This document shows, piece after piece, positions 44,881-57,172 of a stretch of 64,000 nucleotides of DNA. The DNA lies in assembly GCA_038380435.1 (NCBI GenBank), contig JAWZYU010000013.1:7949901-8013900 (forward strand), given 5' to 3'. The notes below the pieces were generated by a model, which did no database searches, was not told where the DNA came from, and saw only the letters and a list, made by a program, of their open reading frames with translations. The DNA comes from Ryuthela nishihirai (taxonomy: Eukaryota > Arthropoda > Arachnida > Araneae > Heptathelidae). Made by a program: the position numbers and the translations under genes. Numbering within the stretch: the first letter of the stretch is position 1; each line of letters starts with the position of its first letter.

Positions 44881-45302
44881 AGTGATGCAAAACGCGAAAG
44901 TGGACAAAACTAACATTTCTCAAAATTGGCCGATCGTCATGAAACAATAGTTGCTTCTGCATATCAAATTCAAATTTATTTCACAATTTTGATACAATAC
45001 AAATATGCAATTTTAAACTTATAATAACAAAAGGAATAAATGTTTTTCTTTTCCAAAGTAAATAGACAATTTTGAAAGTGTAAAATTCAAAACTCCACAT
45101 GAGCCAAAGCTCGTTTGTGGAGATATTAGATTAAAAAAACATAAAATACTGCAAACTAACACTACCAACATATTTAACACTGACTTATGTCTGTAACATA
45201 TATGAAAATGGTGGAGATATACTGGATATTTCGAAAACAATGAGCAATTGAATTTCGAGGGCTAATTGCTGTTCAGTGGGAAAATTTATCGTAAAATTTC
45301 TT
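44881..45302. other. No gene recognised
   Basis: AT-rich flank of the LINE 3' end. Confidence 0.4.
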
Positions 45303-45332
45303 TCATCATCATTATCCTCAAGCAGCCATGGG

Positions 45333-48300
45333 CTACGGACTTGCTTGGAGAACTAAATTGCATTTAGTTCTCCAAGCAAGTCTGTCCTGAGCTACATCTG
45401 CTGCATCTGGCCACTGCACACCAATTCGAATAAGGTCCTGTTTAACATTGTCTGCCCACTGCATTCTTGGTCTCCCCCTCTTTCTGAGGCCTTTAGGCAC
45501 ACTGTTCATAACCCTATTCGCCAATCTATAATTATCCATACGGGCAACATGGCCAAACCAACGGAGTCTCTCTCTGCACAATATGCTGCTTAAAGGAGGT
45601 TGCCGACTCCTTTGCCTAACCTCATCATTAGTTACAAAGTTGAACCACCTAATGCACAAGATACTGCGTAAGCATCTAGTTTCCTGTTATATTGTTTACA
45701 AAGTGTCCAAGTTTCACTACCATAACTAACCCTAGAAAGGACCAAACTATTATTCAGTCTAATTTTAGACTTTAGATATATACACCTATTTCTCCACACT
45801 CTCCATAGATTCTTATAGTCCCAGCAGCAATCCCAATTAATCTGTTAATCTCATGCCGCACATCACCAGTATCTGTTACATAGCTCCCAAGATAATTAAA
45901 TTGTGACACCTGCTCAAGACTGCAACCCTTCAGATTAAACTGAATCACAGCCTGCCTCACCAATTTTCATCACTTTAGTTTTCTCTCTGTAACCAAACCT
46001 ACTCTACTATCAGTTTCATCAACAGCTCGAATGAAAGAGTTCATCTCATCAACATCATTTGCCGAAAGGGCTAAATCATCAGCATAATCTAAATCAGAAA
46101 TTTTCGTATCTCCAGACCATTTAAGGCCAAAATCTTTCCCTTGAAGTAAATTTCGCAGCAATTATCAAACTAAGGAGAAAAGGAGACAAAATGCACCCTT
46201 GTCGAACACCAGAAGTAATGCTAAACCAATTGCTACAAGCCTTACCAACTCTCACACAAGACTCAGTGTTATTATAGAGAGCTTTCATTATGTTAATTAA
46301 CTTGTCTGGTATAACATATGATCTCACAATCAACCACAAATTATGTCGATCAACAGAGTCAAAAGCCTTTTTGAAATCAACAAAGCTAGCAACCGAAGGT
46401 TTCTGAAACTCTGAACATTTCTCAAGAATCTGCCTAAGTGAAAATATCTGATCCACACATCTCCTACCATTTCTGAATCCACATTGCTCACCACGCAATT
46501 GACTGTCAACCAGATTCTTAATTCTATTAAGCTCAATCATAGAAAGAACTTTACCTGGAATAGAGAGTAGGCTAATACCCCTATAGTTATCACAAGAACT
46601 GCGATCACCTTTTTTGAAAATAGGGATAACAATAGCTCTGGTAAAATCCTTAAGAACCATGCTTTTGTCATGAAAGATATTCAAAATTCAGTCATCCAAG
46701 TGGTAACCGAAACATTCCCAGCTCTAAGCATTTCCGTAGTAATTTCATATACACCTGGGGATTTACGAAGTTTAGGTTTAGAAACAGCCAAAATAACTTC
46801 AGATTGTGTTATAGGGCCAACATGAAAGCCACCAATGTATCTATCATCACTGCAAACAATGGGAATTGTTTAGAATTGTTTAGAATATCACTGAAATGCT
46901 CAGCCCACCTAGCCATGACAGAATCCTCACCTTCTATAACCTTACCTTGTTTATCCTTCAATCCCTGTATACCTGTCCGTTTTCTACCACACAAAACATT
47001 AACTATCTGGTACAGCTCTCTGCTGTTGTGCTGTCTAACTGCTTCCTCGGCTTTGTCAGCCAAACCATCAAGCCAAAGATTCTTATCAGCAGCTAACTGA
47101 TCTTTTACACGTTTATCAAGTTCTCTATAATGCTTTCTATTAGAACTAGTAGGGTATTGATTAAGAACATTCCTGCAGTTCTTTCTTTCTGAAATAAGCT
47201 CAAATGCCTTATCACTCAAATAATTCCGCCTCCTCTGCTCCTTTTTCCCTAAAAGAGTACTGTTAGTTTCCAAAAGAGCATGTTTAAAATGATCCCATTC
47301 TTCATCAACTTCGGTAGTAAGCAAATCAGGACTCTCATAATGACAAAGTAACCTATAATGGTAGGCTTTGGCTATAACTGGGTTTTTCAGAGCTTCAAAA
47401 TTAAAGATAAAATTATTAACCCTAGCACAACACTTTTTAAGTTTAAGTTGCAAGACACTTTTAACAAGGTAATGGTCAGATCCAATTTCAGCTTCCCTAT
47501 ATGACCTGGTATTCCTAACAGAACTAGCCCATTTGCTGTTAATATAAAATCAATCGTATTCTTATGCAGCCCATCAGGCGAAACCCACGTGTACTTATGT
47601 ATGTCACGGTGTTTGTAATAAGTGTTAGGTATTCTGAAACCATTGAGTTTACTTACCTATAAATGTTGTCCATTCCACTACAGTTACCATTATCAAAAGG
47701 ACCTATCACCACTTCCCAAAGGTCAGAGTCAGTACCAACTTTGCCAACTTGCCTCAGTGGGAGCATAACAGCAGATAACATTTTAATTATTATTATTAAC
47801 ATTTTAGAAATTTTGCTGTAAGAAATCTTTCATTAATGCACTCATATCCTAGAAGAGAATTACTAGCATGTCTGCTGAGCAGCAGACCCACGCCTTGGTG
47901 ATGCTGTCCATCCTCCCTCCCTGTCAAGAGAAATTTAAAGTTATTTTTAAGTATCTCACCTTTACCTGTCCATCTGGTCTCTTGCAAGCCTGGAATATCT
48001 AGGTTATAGTGCTGGAATTCCTGCGTGAGGACATCAAGAGAATAATTTCTATATAATGTCCTCACGTTCCACGTTCCTGCAGAGAGAAAACGATTAGTAG
48101 GATTTTTAAAGAAACTAGGTTTATTGAGATAGGTAGGGCCAACAATATCAAACAGCCCCCTGATTGCAGGCATGGGGCAAAGACCTGTTCCTCCTCCGCT
48201 AAAGGCTGAAGTCACCGATGCTGGTAGGAACTTCAGGCACCACTTTTTCAAGTGGACTTTTTCAAGAGCCATATAGCATGCCTGAGACACATTACTCCAG

Positions 48301-48374
48301 TTTAGGCTTGACAATGCCCAACTAGCTAAGTAAGGTTCAGGTACCTGCGATGGTCTCTGATTAGGATTATCCAC
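45333..48374 (-). pseudogene. LINE endonuclease-reverse transcriptase (L5)
   Basis: Transcribed leftward. The endonuclease begins near 48374 (AGTWNVRTLYR, LGLQETRW-like PGLQETRW) and breaks near 47796. A long frame 46809-47453 covers the linker between endonuclease and RT. RT: 46121-46684 with NYRGISLLS, FVDFKKAFDSVD and SGVRQGCILSP; then 45970-46161 with YADDLAL, the intact catalytic box. C-terminal tail at 45333-45659 (LRWFGHVARM). Internal deletions (for example near 46150-46170) and frameshifts disable it. Compared with L4 it keeps YADD and a longer linker frame. Confidence 0.9.
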
Positions 48375-48408
48375 CAGCTGATATAAGGTATCCCATGCCT
48401 CTGTTCAC

Positions 48409-48690
48409 TTAGGGCTGGCTACCCAGAGGCAAACAGAGGCCCACTAGTGCAGCAAGTCCAAGATTCATAATCAAGCTCATATCCATAAACCAGTCCTGTG
48501 GGTATAAATGGTCAGCAGCAGGACCCTGTGAATTTGACCACTCCTCAGCAGGGTTGAAAAAAATGGCCATAGATGACCAGATCAGTAGGCTACACTGAAA
48601 TGGAATGCGTCCTTCCGTACCCTTCCAAAAGATAATATCTCTTTTGAAAGGTACTAACGGCCTGCACCATGAGAAGGCAGGGTCGGACAT
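48409..48690 (-). CDS. Possible ORF1 remnant in the LINE 5' region
   Basis: A 93-codon frame upstream of the endonuclease, with DNA conserved in L4 (32590-32900) but broken there. No zinc knuckle, RRM or coiled coil visible. It may be untranslated leader rather than a gene. Confidence 0.25.
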   Translation of the reverse strand: MSDPAFSWCRPLVPFKRDIIFWKGTEGRIPFQCSLLIWSSMAIFFNPAEEWSNSQGPAADHLYPQDWFMDMSLIMNLGLAALVGLCLPLGSQP

Positions 48691-48789
48691 AGGTACTAGA
48701 CCTGGCCGGTTCTGTGTATGATCACTGGGGATTGGTAAACAGCTTCCAATTTATGCCTAGCTACGATTTATAGACCTCCCATTTGTTAG

Positions 48790-49660
48790 GGAGGAAGAAA
48801 GAATTAGAATGAAAGCTTGTGACGCAGGAGTGTTTTATGATACTCCCTGCGTCACAAGCTTTCATTTGACACAACGATTGTTACTTTCCGCACGCGTTCA
48901 GGAGATTTAGGGGAACAATTGTTTTCACATTTCCTCCCTTCTTTAGGGGAGAAACAAGCATTGGGGGGAGGGGGGGGGGTCAATATTTCATAGCCCAAGA
49001 TATTCCCCGCATCCAGGAACGCACTGACAAGGAAGCTGAGCACTGTAGCGTCTCGGGCCCTTAGTGTCGCGGGCCTCTGGGACCTCATAGGGAAAGGATT
49101 TTTTTTTTAACAATAATAATTGTAATTTTACACAAATTTCACTGAATTGAAGAAAATCTATTTTAAGCTGCACATGTACGAACTCTGAGAAAAAGTATTG
49201 AAATTTTTGAAAAAGAAACCGAATTTTTTTATCCGTTAAATTGTTTTCCTGTATTTCTTCGGATATAACTGTGTATGGTTTGCATACATACAAATTCACT
49301 GAGTAAATTTTTATATATTAACGAGTTATATCTCAAATTAAAGCTTCTGACATCTCCATTGTCATCCATGGCTACATCAGAGACGACTGCAAAAGGGAGG
49401 GAAAATGTGGTCAATATTCATGAGTCATATAACAAAGGAAAGTTTTTGAAGGTAGGTGTTTTCAGAGACAAAGAAAAAAATGTAAATAGATTAAAAATTA
49501 AAAAAAAAAACATCTTTCTATATTTACGCCCAAAAAAGTGAGAAATAAACCTAAAGCATATTGATGGTGCAATCAGTCATCAAGTTCGTATTCACTTCAA
49601 AGGAAGATACAGCGCCGACAATTTTGTTGTGTAGGTAAATCGGCGCCCTATCTTATGTAC
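48790..49660. mobile_element. FBT remains, rearranged
   Basis: A hairpin (AATGAAAGCTTGTGACGCAG against CTGCGTCACAAGCTTTCATT, 48809-48867) joins two opposed array units. One + strand unit follows to about 49020, then unrelated sequence. From 49300 to 49660 there is a minus-orientation spacer and half a fold-back core (CTAAAGCATATTGATGGTGC). Confidence 0.75.
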
Positions 49661-49715
49661 ATCTTGACACATTTGTAACGTTCAGCCTCTCATGGACATA
49701 TGAAATATGCCTATA

Positions 49716-50200
49716 CAGTGGAGTCGCATACGTACACGAATTCAACTATACGCGCTCGGCCATGAAAAGAAAGAGAGAAAAATACCAATTTAAGTAGTGC
49801 GAGCGGTTGCACTCACCATTCCACTCAATCAGCAGTCGCAGAATGAGCGTGAGATGAGAGACTTGAATCTGGTGTTCCCTCAGTCGCTCATCGTGTGAGT
49901 AACTCGCCGCGCCAAGTGTAATTCTGGTTCTTAAAGATACGTATTTTAGTACAACATGGCCCCTAAATGCAAGCCAACTAGTGCTCAACTGAAGAAATAG
50001 AGGTCTTTTCCAACACTGGAGGAAAAACTGGTTGTGTTGCGCTTATTAGTAGTGCGTAAATATGGCAGCAAGGAATCTATCATCCGTGTCATCAAGATTC
50101 GAGAGAAATTCGTCAAGCTGTGGAATCAAGTGCTCCAATAATCACTAAGGTGACGAGCCAAGTGCATAATCAGACGTTAATGAAGACTAAAAAATAAAAA
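49716..50200 (+). mobile_element. Truncated Tigger (pogo group) element
   Basis: Starts with TA then CAGTGGAGTCGCATACG (49714), a typical Tigger-type end with TA target, and leads to a transposase N-terminus. The rest, including the catalytic domain and right end, is gone; an FBT element starts at 50224. Confidence 0.75.
49956..50198 (+). pseudogene. Tigger transposase N-terminus (CENP-B-like helix-turn-helix)
   Basis: ATG then MAPKCKPTSAQLKK, a stop in place of a lysine or arginine codon, LEEKLVVLRLL, RKYGSKESIIRVIK, then after a frameshift REIRQAVESSAP and KVTSQVHNQTLMKT. This order is that of the N-terminal DNA-binding domain of Tigger/jerky-type proteins. No D residues of the catalytic domain remain. 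Confidence 0.8.
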
Positions 50201-50223
50201 GAAATTAAAAAATTAATAAAAAA

Positions 50224-51150
50224 ATACCTGTCTTCCCGTATGGTCCTAAAAAATAGAAAATAAAACTGAAGCATATCGATGGTGCAATCAGGCTTGTATT
50301 CACTTCAAAGGAAGATTCGGCACTGACTATCTCGTTATGTAGGTAAATCGGCGCCCTATTTTCCTTTGAAGTGAATACGAACTCGGGGACTGATTGCACC
50401 ATCGATATGCTTTAAGTTTATTTTCTACTTTTTAGAGCCATATACGAAGATATGTATTTTTTAAATTTTCAAATTTAAAAAATACTTATTTTTTTTTCTC
50501 ACTAAAAACATCTACCTTCAAAAACTTTCATTTGATATACGACCATTTTTCCTTCCTTTTGTAGTCGTGTTTGAAGTAGCCCATGACATTGGAGACGTGA
50601 CTAACTTTAATTTGAGATATGACTCGTTAAAAAGTCGAATACCGCGAAAATCCGCCCCACCCCTTTATCAGGGAGGAAGAATGGTGGGAGTAAAATTCGA
50701 AATAATTTACGACGGTCATTATACGAGCTCTCATTTGATACCTAACTCGTAACTGTAGGCCCTCGCGTTCGAAAGATACAGTATACAGACTTTTATTTTT
50801 TCAGGGGAGAACTAAAGGATGGGGGGGGGGGGGGGGGGGGGGGTATCTATTTTTTGTATGACATTCCCCGCGTCAGAAGCTTTCATTTGACGTAAAGCTT
50901 GTTACTTTCGGCATTCGAGTTCTGGAGATATAGCAGAAGAAAATTTTTCATAAATCCCCTTTTTTTAAGGGGGAAGAAAGCATGGGGGTCAATTTTTTAT
51001 AACCTATGACACTCCCCACGTCACAAGCTTTCATTTGACACATAAATCATTAAGTTTCTCCATCGCATTCGAAAGATGTGGTGGAACAACATTTTGTCAA
51101 ATCCCCAAACCGACAAAATGTCAAAGCCAAAAGCAATAGGAAGATAGGTA
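50224..51150 (+). mobile_element. FBT composite element, complete copy 2
   Basis: Ends ATACCTGTCTTCCCGTATGG (50224) and AATAGGAAGATAGGTA (51150). Fold-back core 50224-50458 (arms of about 105 bp), spacer 50459-50800 (ACCTTCAAAAACTTTCATTT), a run of about 22 G at 50821, array units, and the last-unit variant with CGAAAGATGTGGTGGAACAA. Confidence 0.88.
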
Positions 51151-52454
51151 ATAAAAATAATTAAACATATGGCTGGAAGCATGAGCGTCCGCAGAAAATT
51201 TTCCAGGGAGGGCAAAGCTTGGAAACAAATAATTACATCAATAAATTTTTATTTAATTATTTAATTTTTTTAGGGTTTTTTTTTTACACAAGTAGATTAC
51301 AGAAAACAGTATTGTATCAATACAAAAACACATACACGATGTATATAAATTACGTTAAATTGTTACGATTATAATTTGTGGAATTTTTAACTCGATACCA
51401 GGGGGTGGGGGGGGGGGCAAGTGCCCCGTTTGCCTCCCTCTGCGGACGCCATGAAGACATCAACTGTGAAGTGTGCATATCGATCGCAAGACTTTGCGAA
51501 AACAGGCTCTTAGCCTCTATGATCTGTTTCAACCTACCTCCAGCTGAAGATACAACCTTCTGATGAGAAGGATCTATTTTAAGAACTGCTTCAACTTAAA
51601 AAACTTCCTTATTTATTCATTATTCATTTATATTACTATACAAGGTTGTATATACAAAACATGTCGTACTTTCAGTCCTGTTGCAATATTTAATGCCGAG
51701 ATTTATAGAAAATGCGAGACTGAACACAGCCCTAGGACAGAAATTTTTCCGAGTGTTTCAGGTATTAGTCTGCGCAGCAACATCCAATATGTGTAGAGGG
51801 AGTGACCGGACGGAGAGAGGACCAAGAGGTGAAGGGGCACGAAACCAACGATCAGTAACTGCCAGGGCCGTCATGCCGCCATTCATCACATTGGCAGGCG
51901 CGTAATGAAGCCGCAGTCACGTGGGGCTAGCTACCGTGTGCGCTAGAGGCAGTGGAAACTTTCGAGAGTGCAGCCGACATTCCACAAAAAGATCGTTTCG
52001 TTTGCATTCAATAAAGCTGGAGCCATTGCATTTTGCAATCATATAAAAAAAATGACGCATTTTCTAAATGAAACTTCAGCAATAGTCTACTTGCTTGAAC
52101 ATAAAGAACTTTTTTTTTATAGTTATCATTAAAATATTACATGAAATAAATAAAAACGCTCCGAAGTAGACGGACAAAATCCAGTAACTGATTTGGTGGC
52201 ATAACGCAAAAGTAACAATGCACACTTGTCCGATTACGCAAGAACAACCAGTGATTAACCTGAGAAGTGTATAGCATTAAGAATGACCGAAATGGGGACA
52301 AAACTGGCTAAGTGTCAAATCAACATCGAAGGCTCGATCTCCCGAGAGCGTTCAGACAGCGAGTGGATCTCGTGCTGCTTTTGACATGGTCACCAATTCT
52401 TCGCAAACATTTGTCATGCTGTCTTAGAAAAGAAAGTGGCCATACTTTCTTTTC
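51151..52454. other. No gene recognised
   Basis: AT-rich to 51350, G-run near 51402-51417, then mixed with short unrecognised frames (51378-51905). Confidence 0.4.
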
Positions 52455-52466
52455 TAAGATTAATGG

Positions 52467-52852
52467 GTTGGGTTGTTTTACCTCTGAGCGGCACTTTTTT
52501 GCACACCATAGGCTAAATGGCCAGGTCACATGGACCCCGAAGGCTTAGAGAAGGTTGGGGGAGGGGACCCACTGGAACAGCTGTTGGGAGACAGATGGTA
52601 GCCTCCCGTCAAGGCCATCCAGTGTGTTCTTTAACGTGCACAGGGTATGGCTCTCCCGCACACGGGGCCACGGCTTAACGTCCCATCCGACGGACGGCGG
52701 TCTTTCCAAGCCCATCGGTGTCCCCTACTGACCGTGGGCAGGGCGGGGAATTTTGCGGAGATAAATCTCAACGCTGACCCAGCTGGGACTCGAACCTGGG
52801 AACTACAGATTACGAGCCTGGCGCGCTACCGACTGAGCCACCCCCGCCCCAA
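52467..52852 (-). mobile_element. SINE1, full-length, young
   Basis: Near consensus, between TAAGATTAATGG repeats (52455-52466, 52853-52864). Confidence 0.95.
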
Positions 52853-52856
52853 TAAG

Positions 52857-53232
52857 ATTAATGGAATGTTACGTAGAAAACGGCCTGCATGGATGCGGAT
52901 ATTCGCGATTTTATCCGTATTTAAAAGCTCTCGGCGTTAAAAGATAAACCTTAACGCGGATAAAAAAAAAACTGATAACGCGGATAACATCTCTTATTTC
53001 ATAAGATACGCAGAAATATGAGCAAATATTATTGCATTATTGATGGCTAACATAAACTTAAAAGAAACTTGATTTGAAAATTCAATGATGATGATATTCA
53101 CTCTAAAAAGAAGAAAAAGTCATTGGTATAAAGCCAAGTTAAAAAAATTATTCGATGTAAAAAAAACGATCTTTTTGCTGGCAAAGCAGAATATAAATTC
53201 AGAAAATTAATGGAATGTTACGTAGAAAACGG
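52857..53232. repeat. 27 bp direct repeat, 349 bp apart
   Basis: ATTAATGGAATGTTACGTAG plus 7 more identical bases at 52857-52883 and 53206-53232. The enclosed DNA is AT-rich with ACGCGGATAA words. The left copy overlaps the SINE1 target site. Confidence 0.85.
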
Positions 53233-53755
53233 GAAATTGGTTAAATTTTCAATCGGGGAGATCATGAAGTGTTAGAGGAGAGTAACTGGGTAATAAAAAG
53301 GATCATATAACTACATTTAAAAAAGCAAAATTAATTCAGAAGAATTTGCAAAATTAGAATTAAGGAAAATTTTATCTAAATCTAGCAAAGCATATTTTTA
53401 GGAACAAAAGGCTTTTAATTTTTCAGAATACTTTTTCAGTTATTGGTCATTAATATACCATTAGATTGATTTCTTTACGCGGATGCTGATAAAGCTCTGC
53501 GGATGAGGATCGGACTTTCACTATCCGCGCAGGACTCTAGCCATGCTCAAACGTGAACACAGAGAAAATGAGTGTGAAAGCCATCTCCCGCCGGCACCTA
53601 TTTCCTTATTATGCTATTTGCGGTAGGTGCGCTTTCATGTAGGTTCTTTCCTTGCGAAATCTAACTAATGTCAGAAGAGTGTGCCTAATTGGATCAATCT
53701 CAACACAATAACTTCGAATTAAATATTTATTTATAGTTACATATATTTACACACA
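53233..53755. other. No gene recognised
   Basis: Contains GCGGAT words (53480-53535) like those in the 349 bp segment to its left, perhaps subterminal motifs of a hAT-like element. Confidence 0.4.
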
Positions 53756-53757
53756 TA

Positions 53758-55182
53758 CAGGGTGATTCAAAATTCTTGGGCCAAACTTTAAGGAGTGATT
53801 AGAACATACCTAAACAAGCACTTTTCGTCATACAATTCATGGTCGGAACTCAAGCGGTGAAGCGCTGGGGGTTAGCAGTTACTGTGTCAGGAAATGAAGA
53901 AACGAAAGAATGACAGAAGAGGTTTGAAACAATTGCAGAAATTACAGAACAGAAAGCACAGAATTTTATTGAACAAATTACAGAAACTGCTCAAAAGAGC
54001 GACCGCCAACATTAATGCAGGCTTCACACCTTCGACGTAGTGATCGGTGTACATGGGCGAAAACACCAGGCATTTCTCGTACAGCGGCAATAGAAATCCT
54101 GGCAACAAGGTCCTCATTGGAATCGATGGGCTATTGCAGATGAGGCTTTTCATATGGCCCCATAGGAAAAAATCCAGACATGAGAGATCGGGCGATCGTG
54201 GCGGCCAAGCGATGGGACCACCCCGACCAATCCATCGTCCTGGAAATGTTGCATCCAAGGCGTTCCGCATATCCACGCTGAAAGGGGGTGGCGCTCTGTC
54301 GAGTTGGAACCACATACGTGCTTGAATATTTGCTGGAACAGGGTTCAGTAATTCTGGCAAGACTTGTAAAAATAAGAGGTACGTTATCCCTTTCAGTCGG
54401 GCTGGTAGAAAGTATGGGCCAATCAAATGGTCATGAAGGATTCCAGCCCAAACATTTATGAAGAAACGCCGCTGGTACGAATGTGGACGTATGGCATGCG
54501 GATTACTGGTGGCCCACACACGTGAATTGTGAGTATTAAAAATGCCCTCACGTGTAAAGGTGCATTCGTCAGTGAATAAGACATGTGCATCAAAGTCCGG
54601 TTGCGCTGCAGTCTGCTGCAGGAACCCTGTGCAAAATCCACGAGGTTGATAATCTGCAGGTGTCAAGGCATGCACCCTCTGTGCATGGTAGGGATACATT
54701 CGGGACGATTTCCAACCTTACGTAGAATTTCCTCTGTAAAACATGACGTCCTCACACTCCTTGCACGCCCTGTATCCTGCAAGCCGCTGACAAAGGAGCC
54801 TGTTTCGCACAGATACCATTGCAATCGCTGAAAAATTTTACAATCAGGCACGCGCCTGGTCGGAAAGCACTCCCAGTAGTCTTTGGGCTTCCCTCGCATT
54901 CCTGTCCGCAGCTCCGTACGTGAAATGCATGTCCGCCTTCTCCTGATTCATGAAACAATCCATCCATTCTACAATCCACGGTAGAAATGATGACAAGTGC
55001 GAAAACCAGCGTTTATAAGTGTTCACTGCAAAACGCCCTCTAGAGCTTCACCGCTTGAGTTTCGACCATGCATTGCATGACGAAAAGTGCTTGTTTAGGT
55101 GTGTTCTATCACCCCTTAAAGTTTGAATTAAGAAAGTTTTTTGAAAGTGTTTTGAATTACTCTGAGTTTTTGAATTACCCTG
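53758..55182 (-). mobile_element. Tc1/mariner-group transposon, DD41D type, complete ends
   Basis: TA (53756) then CAGGGTGATTCAAA at the left; TTTGAATTACCCTG then TA (55183) at the right. Long inverted repeats share ACTTTAAGG-GTGAT and CCTAAACAAGCACTTTTCGT. The right end has an extra ~35 bp of AATTCAAA-type repeats. 1,425 bp. Confidence 0.9.
53887..54985 (-). pseudogene. DD41D mariner-like transposase, frameshifted
   Basis: Catalytic part in 53887-54699: first D in FTDECTF (residue 44 of that frame), second in FQLDRAPP (134), third in LSCLDFFLWG (176), with 41 residues between the second and third. The usual DGAPPH is DRAPPP here. The N-terminal DNA-binding part lies upstream in other frames (HFTYGAADRNAREAQRL; FPTRRVPDCKIFQRL; GRARSVRT), so at least two frameshifts separate it. 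The last ~80 residues of the long frame look out of frame as well. Transposase would act in the nucleus by cut and paste at TA; this copy is inactive. Confidence 0.88.
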
Positions 55183-55184
55183 TA

Positions 55185-56039
55185 TTGAATTACTTTCCCC
55201 AAGAGTTTTGAATTACCTTTTATATACTAGGGCTACCAATACTGTGGTCTCGCATCCAATACGGTTGCCATACCTGGCAAACCGAACACAGTTTAGTGGC
55301 GGCAGTCAGCGTCTACCTATCAGATGACCTTCGTGATCTCACCAATCAGTTGCCATCACGACTGTCCAGTTCGGTGTCAACAGCTCCCTTTAGCCGTTGG
55401 ACATCCATCTTCTTGGGCAGCCCAGTTCCGAGCATAATGGGAACAGCCAGAACAGCCGTATCAAGAAGCTTTATGCTCTTCTATCAATAGGAAGGGGGGG
55501 GGGAGAAATCCGCCCTTACAATGAGCTATGCCAAATCACAGTACGCCTAATAGCCACTGCTATTACTCACTAGTTAGTTCACTATTGTGTAACGTGTACA
55601 ACCAGGTCAACAATTGTCATAGCTTATCAGGGGCATAGCCAGAAAACGCCTTTGGGGGTACACAGGTTTTTGATATATAGTAAAACTTCTATTAACCAAC
55701 CGGTGTCTAGAACCGATCGTTAAACTAGCCAAAATCTGGTGATTATCGGATTTTGTACAGGCAGGAGCGGCAAATTTCCAAACAAACTAATGAGCATAGC
55801 TGCAGTAAAGTTGACTGGAGTAAGTATGACCTATCTTTCCAACAGATGATTTTCAACCCTTTTTTAAAAATGACATTAAATTTAGCCAAATTAATGAGTA
55901 ATAGCTAAGATCAAACTTGGAGAAAGGGGTGGCAGAGTCCAAGTTCGCCCTGTGTACATATACCACTCGGTGCTAGAGTTACGCTTCTCATCACCCCCTA
56001 AAGACAGTTAAAATCTCTTGGAAGAAAATCAGTTAGGCT
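55185..56039. other. No gene recognised
   Basis: 55250-55490 is GC-richer with a 64-codon frame of no known domain. 55677-55705 (TAGTAAAACTTCTATTAACC) resembles pogo-group ends, but no partner was found. Confidence 0.4.
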
Positions 56040-56500
56040 ATGGTCATTAAATTTTCCCCATTTTAGCATTAAATTTCTTCAGTAGAATTTTACATAACTT
56101 TTTACTTGCTTAATGCTGACCTCCCACGTTCCTCTGATTTATATAAAATGAATACAGAGGCAAACTAAGTTAAATTAATGGATGATCGGGAAAATGCAAA
56201 TAGTAATATTTTATTGGAACCTATACAATTAACAAAGAATTTTTGATTTATCTCTTTAAAAAAAAAGCCATTGCTTGTCAGTAAAAATTAATGTCCTCCC
56301 TTGAAAGAGGGCAAATTACACTGACACTCCAAAATTTCCATCCACCACCAAAATTTAAAATTTTTATCATAAAATAGATCGTTTACAACATTAGTTGAAA
56401 GTTATTTGGATAACCCGAAACTGCGAATCTTAATGCTTTATCGTTACTTATCAAAGCCAAAAGCAATTTTAAATATATCTCTAAAAATTTTAATGTCTAC
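56040..56500. repeat. Dispersed repeat R3, copy 3
   Basis: Shares CGGGAAAATGCAAATAGTAA (56187-56207), CCTATACAATTAACAAAGAA and AAATAGATCGTTTACAACAT with copies 1 and 2. Confidence 0.5.
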
Positions 56501-56872
56501 AAAGGAGGAAGTGAAAGCAATACTCTTTTTTTTTTAAATAAAAATGAGCTAAAAATACTTCATTACTAACTGATGCTAACGATTTATGAGTGAACGTTCA
56601 AAAAGTTAAAGCAATGAAAAGTTTTATTGGCAACAATGAGCTGCCTTCCATTCTATTTCTGCTGGCAGTTCTGTCTAGATAGTACTGTTTGTGCTCTAGA
56701 AAAGTCGTGAGTTATCACATATGGTGCATTTGTTGACAACAACTTGTACATTAAGCTCCAAATTGCTGTTGGATGGCAGTCCACGAATTAAATGATCCAC
56801 CTACATTGTACGTTACTTGTATATGCCTGTTTGCCTGCGTACCCAACCGTCTGCCACTTACCTACTTAGAAA

Positions 56873-57059
56873 ATCATCAAGCAACCATGGCTCGAACCAG
56901 ACTGGGTAATTTAGTTCTCGACACACATCTCTCTTCAGCTATAGTTGCTACATTTGGCCACTGCAGACCAATTCTAACAACGACCTGCATTGCACTGTCT
57001 GCCCACCGCATCCTACGTCTCGCCCTTTTTCTGATGTCTTTGGACACACTGTTCATAAT
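56873..57059 (-). mobile_element. LINE 3' fragment (L6)
   Basis: Diverged tail and C-terminal coding end (ATCATCAAGCAACCATGGCT onward). Stops at CACTGTTCATAAT where CAGGGCCGG begins. Confidence 0.85.
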
Positions 57060-57172
57060 CAGGGCCGGAGCGAAAGTAAATACGCTACCGGGAGAAATGA
57101 ATTTTCGGCGACCCCCTCCCCACCAAAGAAACCTTTTTTTAATTATAAAAATATGGTTGTCTATTACAATTG
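57060..57172 (+). mobile_element. Possible hAT-like end
   Basis: CAGGGCCGGAGCG interrupts the LINE exactly, like the element at 119. No opposite end identified, so its extent is unknown. Confidence 0.4.

Larger units (their letters stand above)
45303..48767 (-). mobile_element. Near-full-length LINE (L5)
   Basis: From the 3' tail (CATCATCATTATCCTCAAGCAGCC on the + strand, i.e. GAT repeats) to a 5' end shared with L4 at 32514. Same gene order as L4. A 21 bp perfect hairpin (45338-45358 with 45362-45382) sits in the C-terminal tail. Confidence 0.9.
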
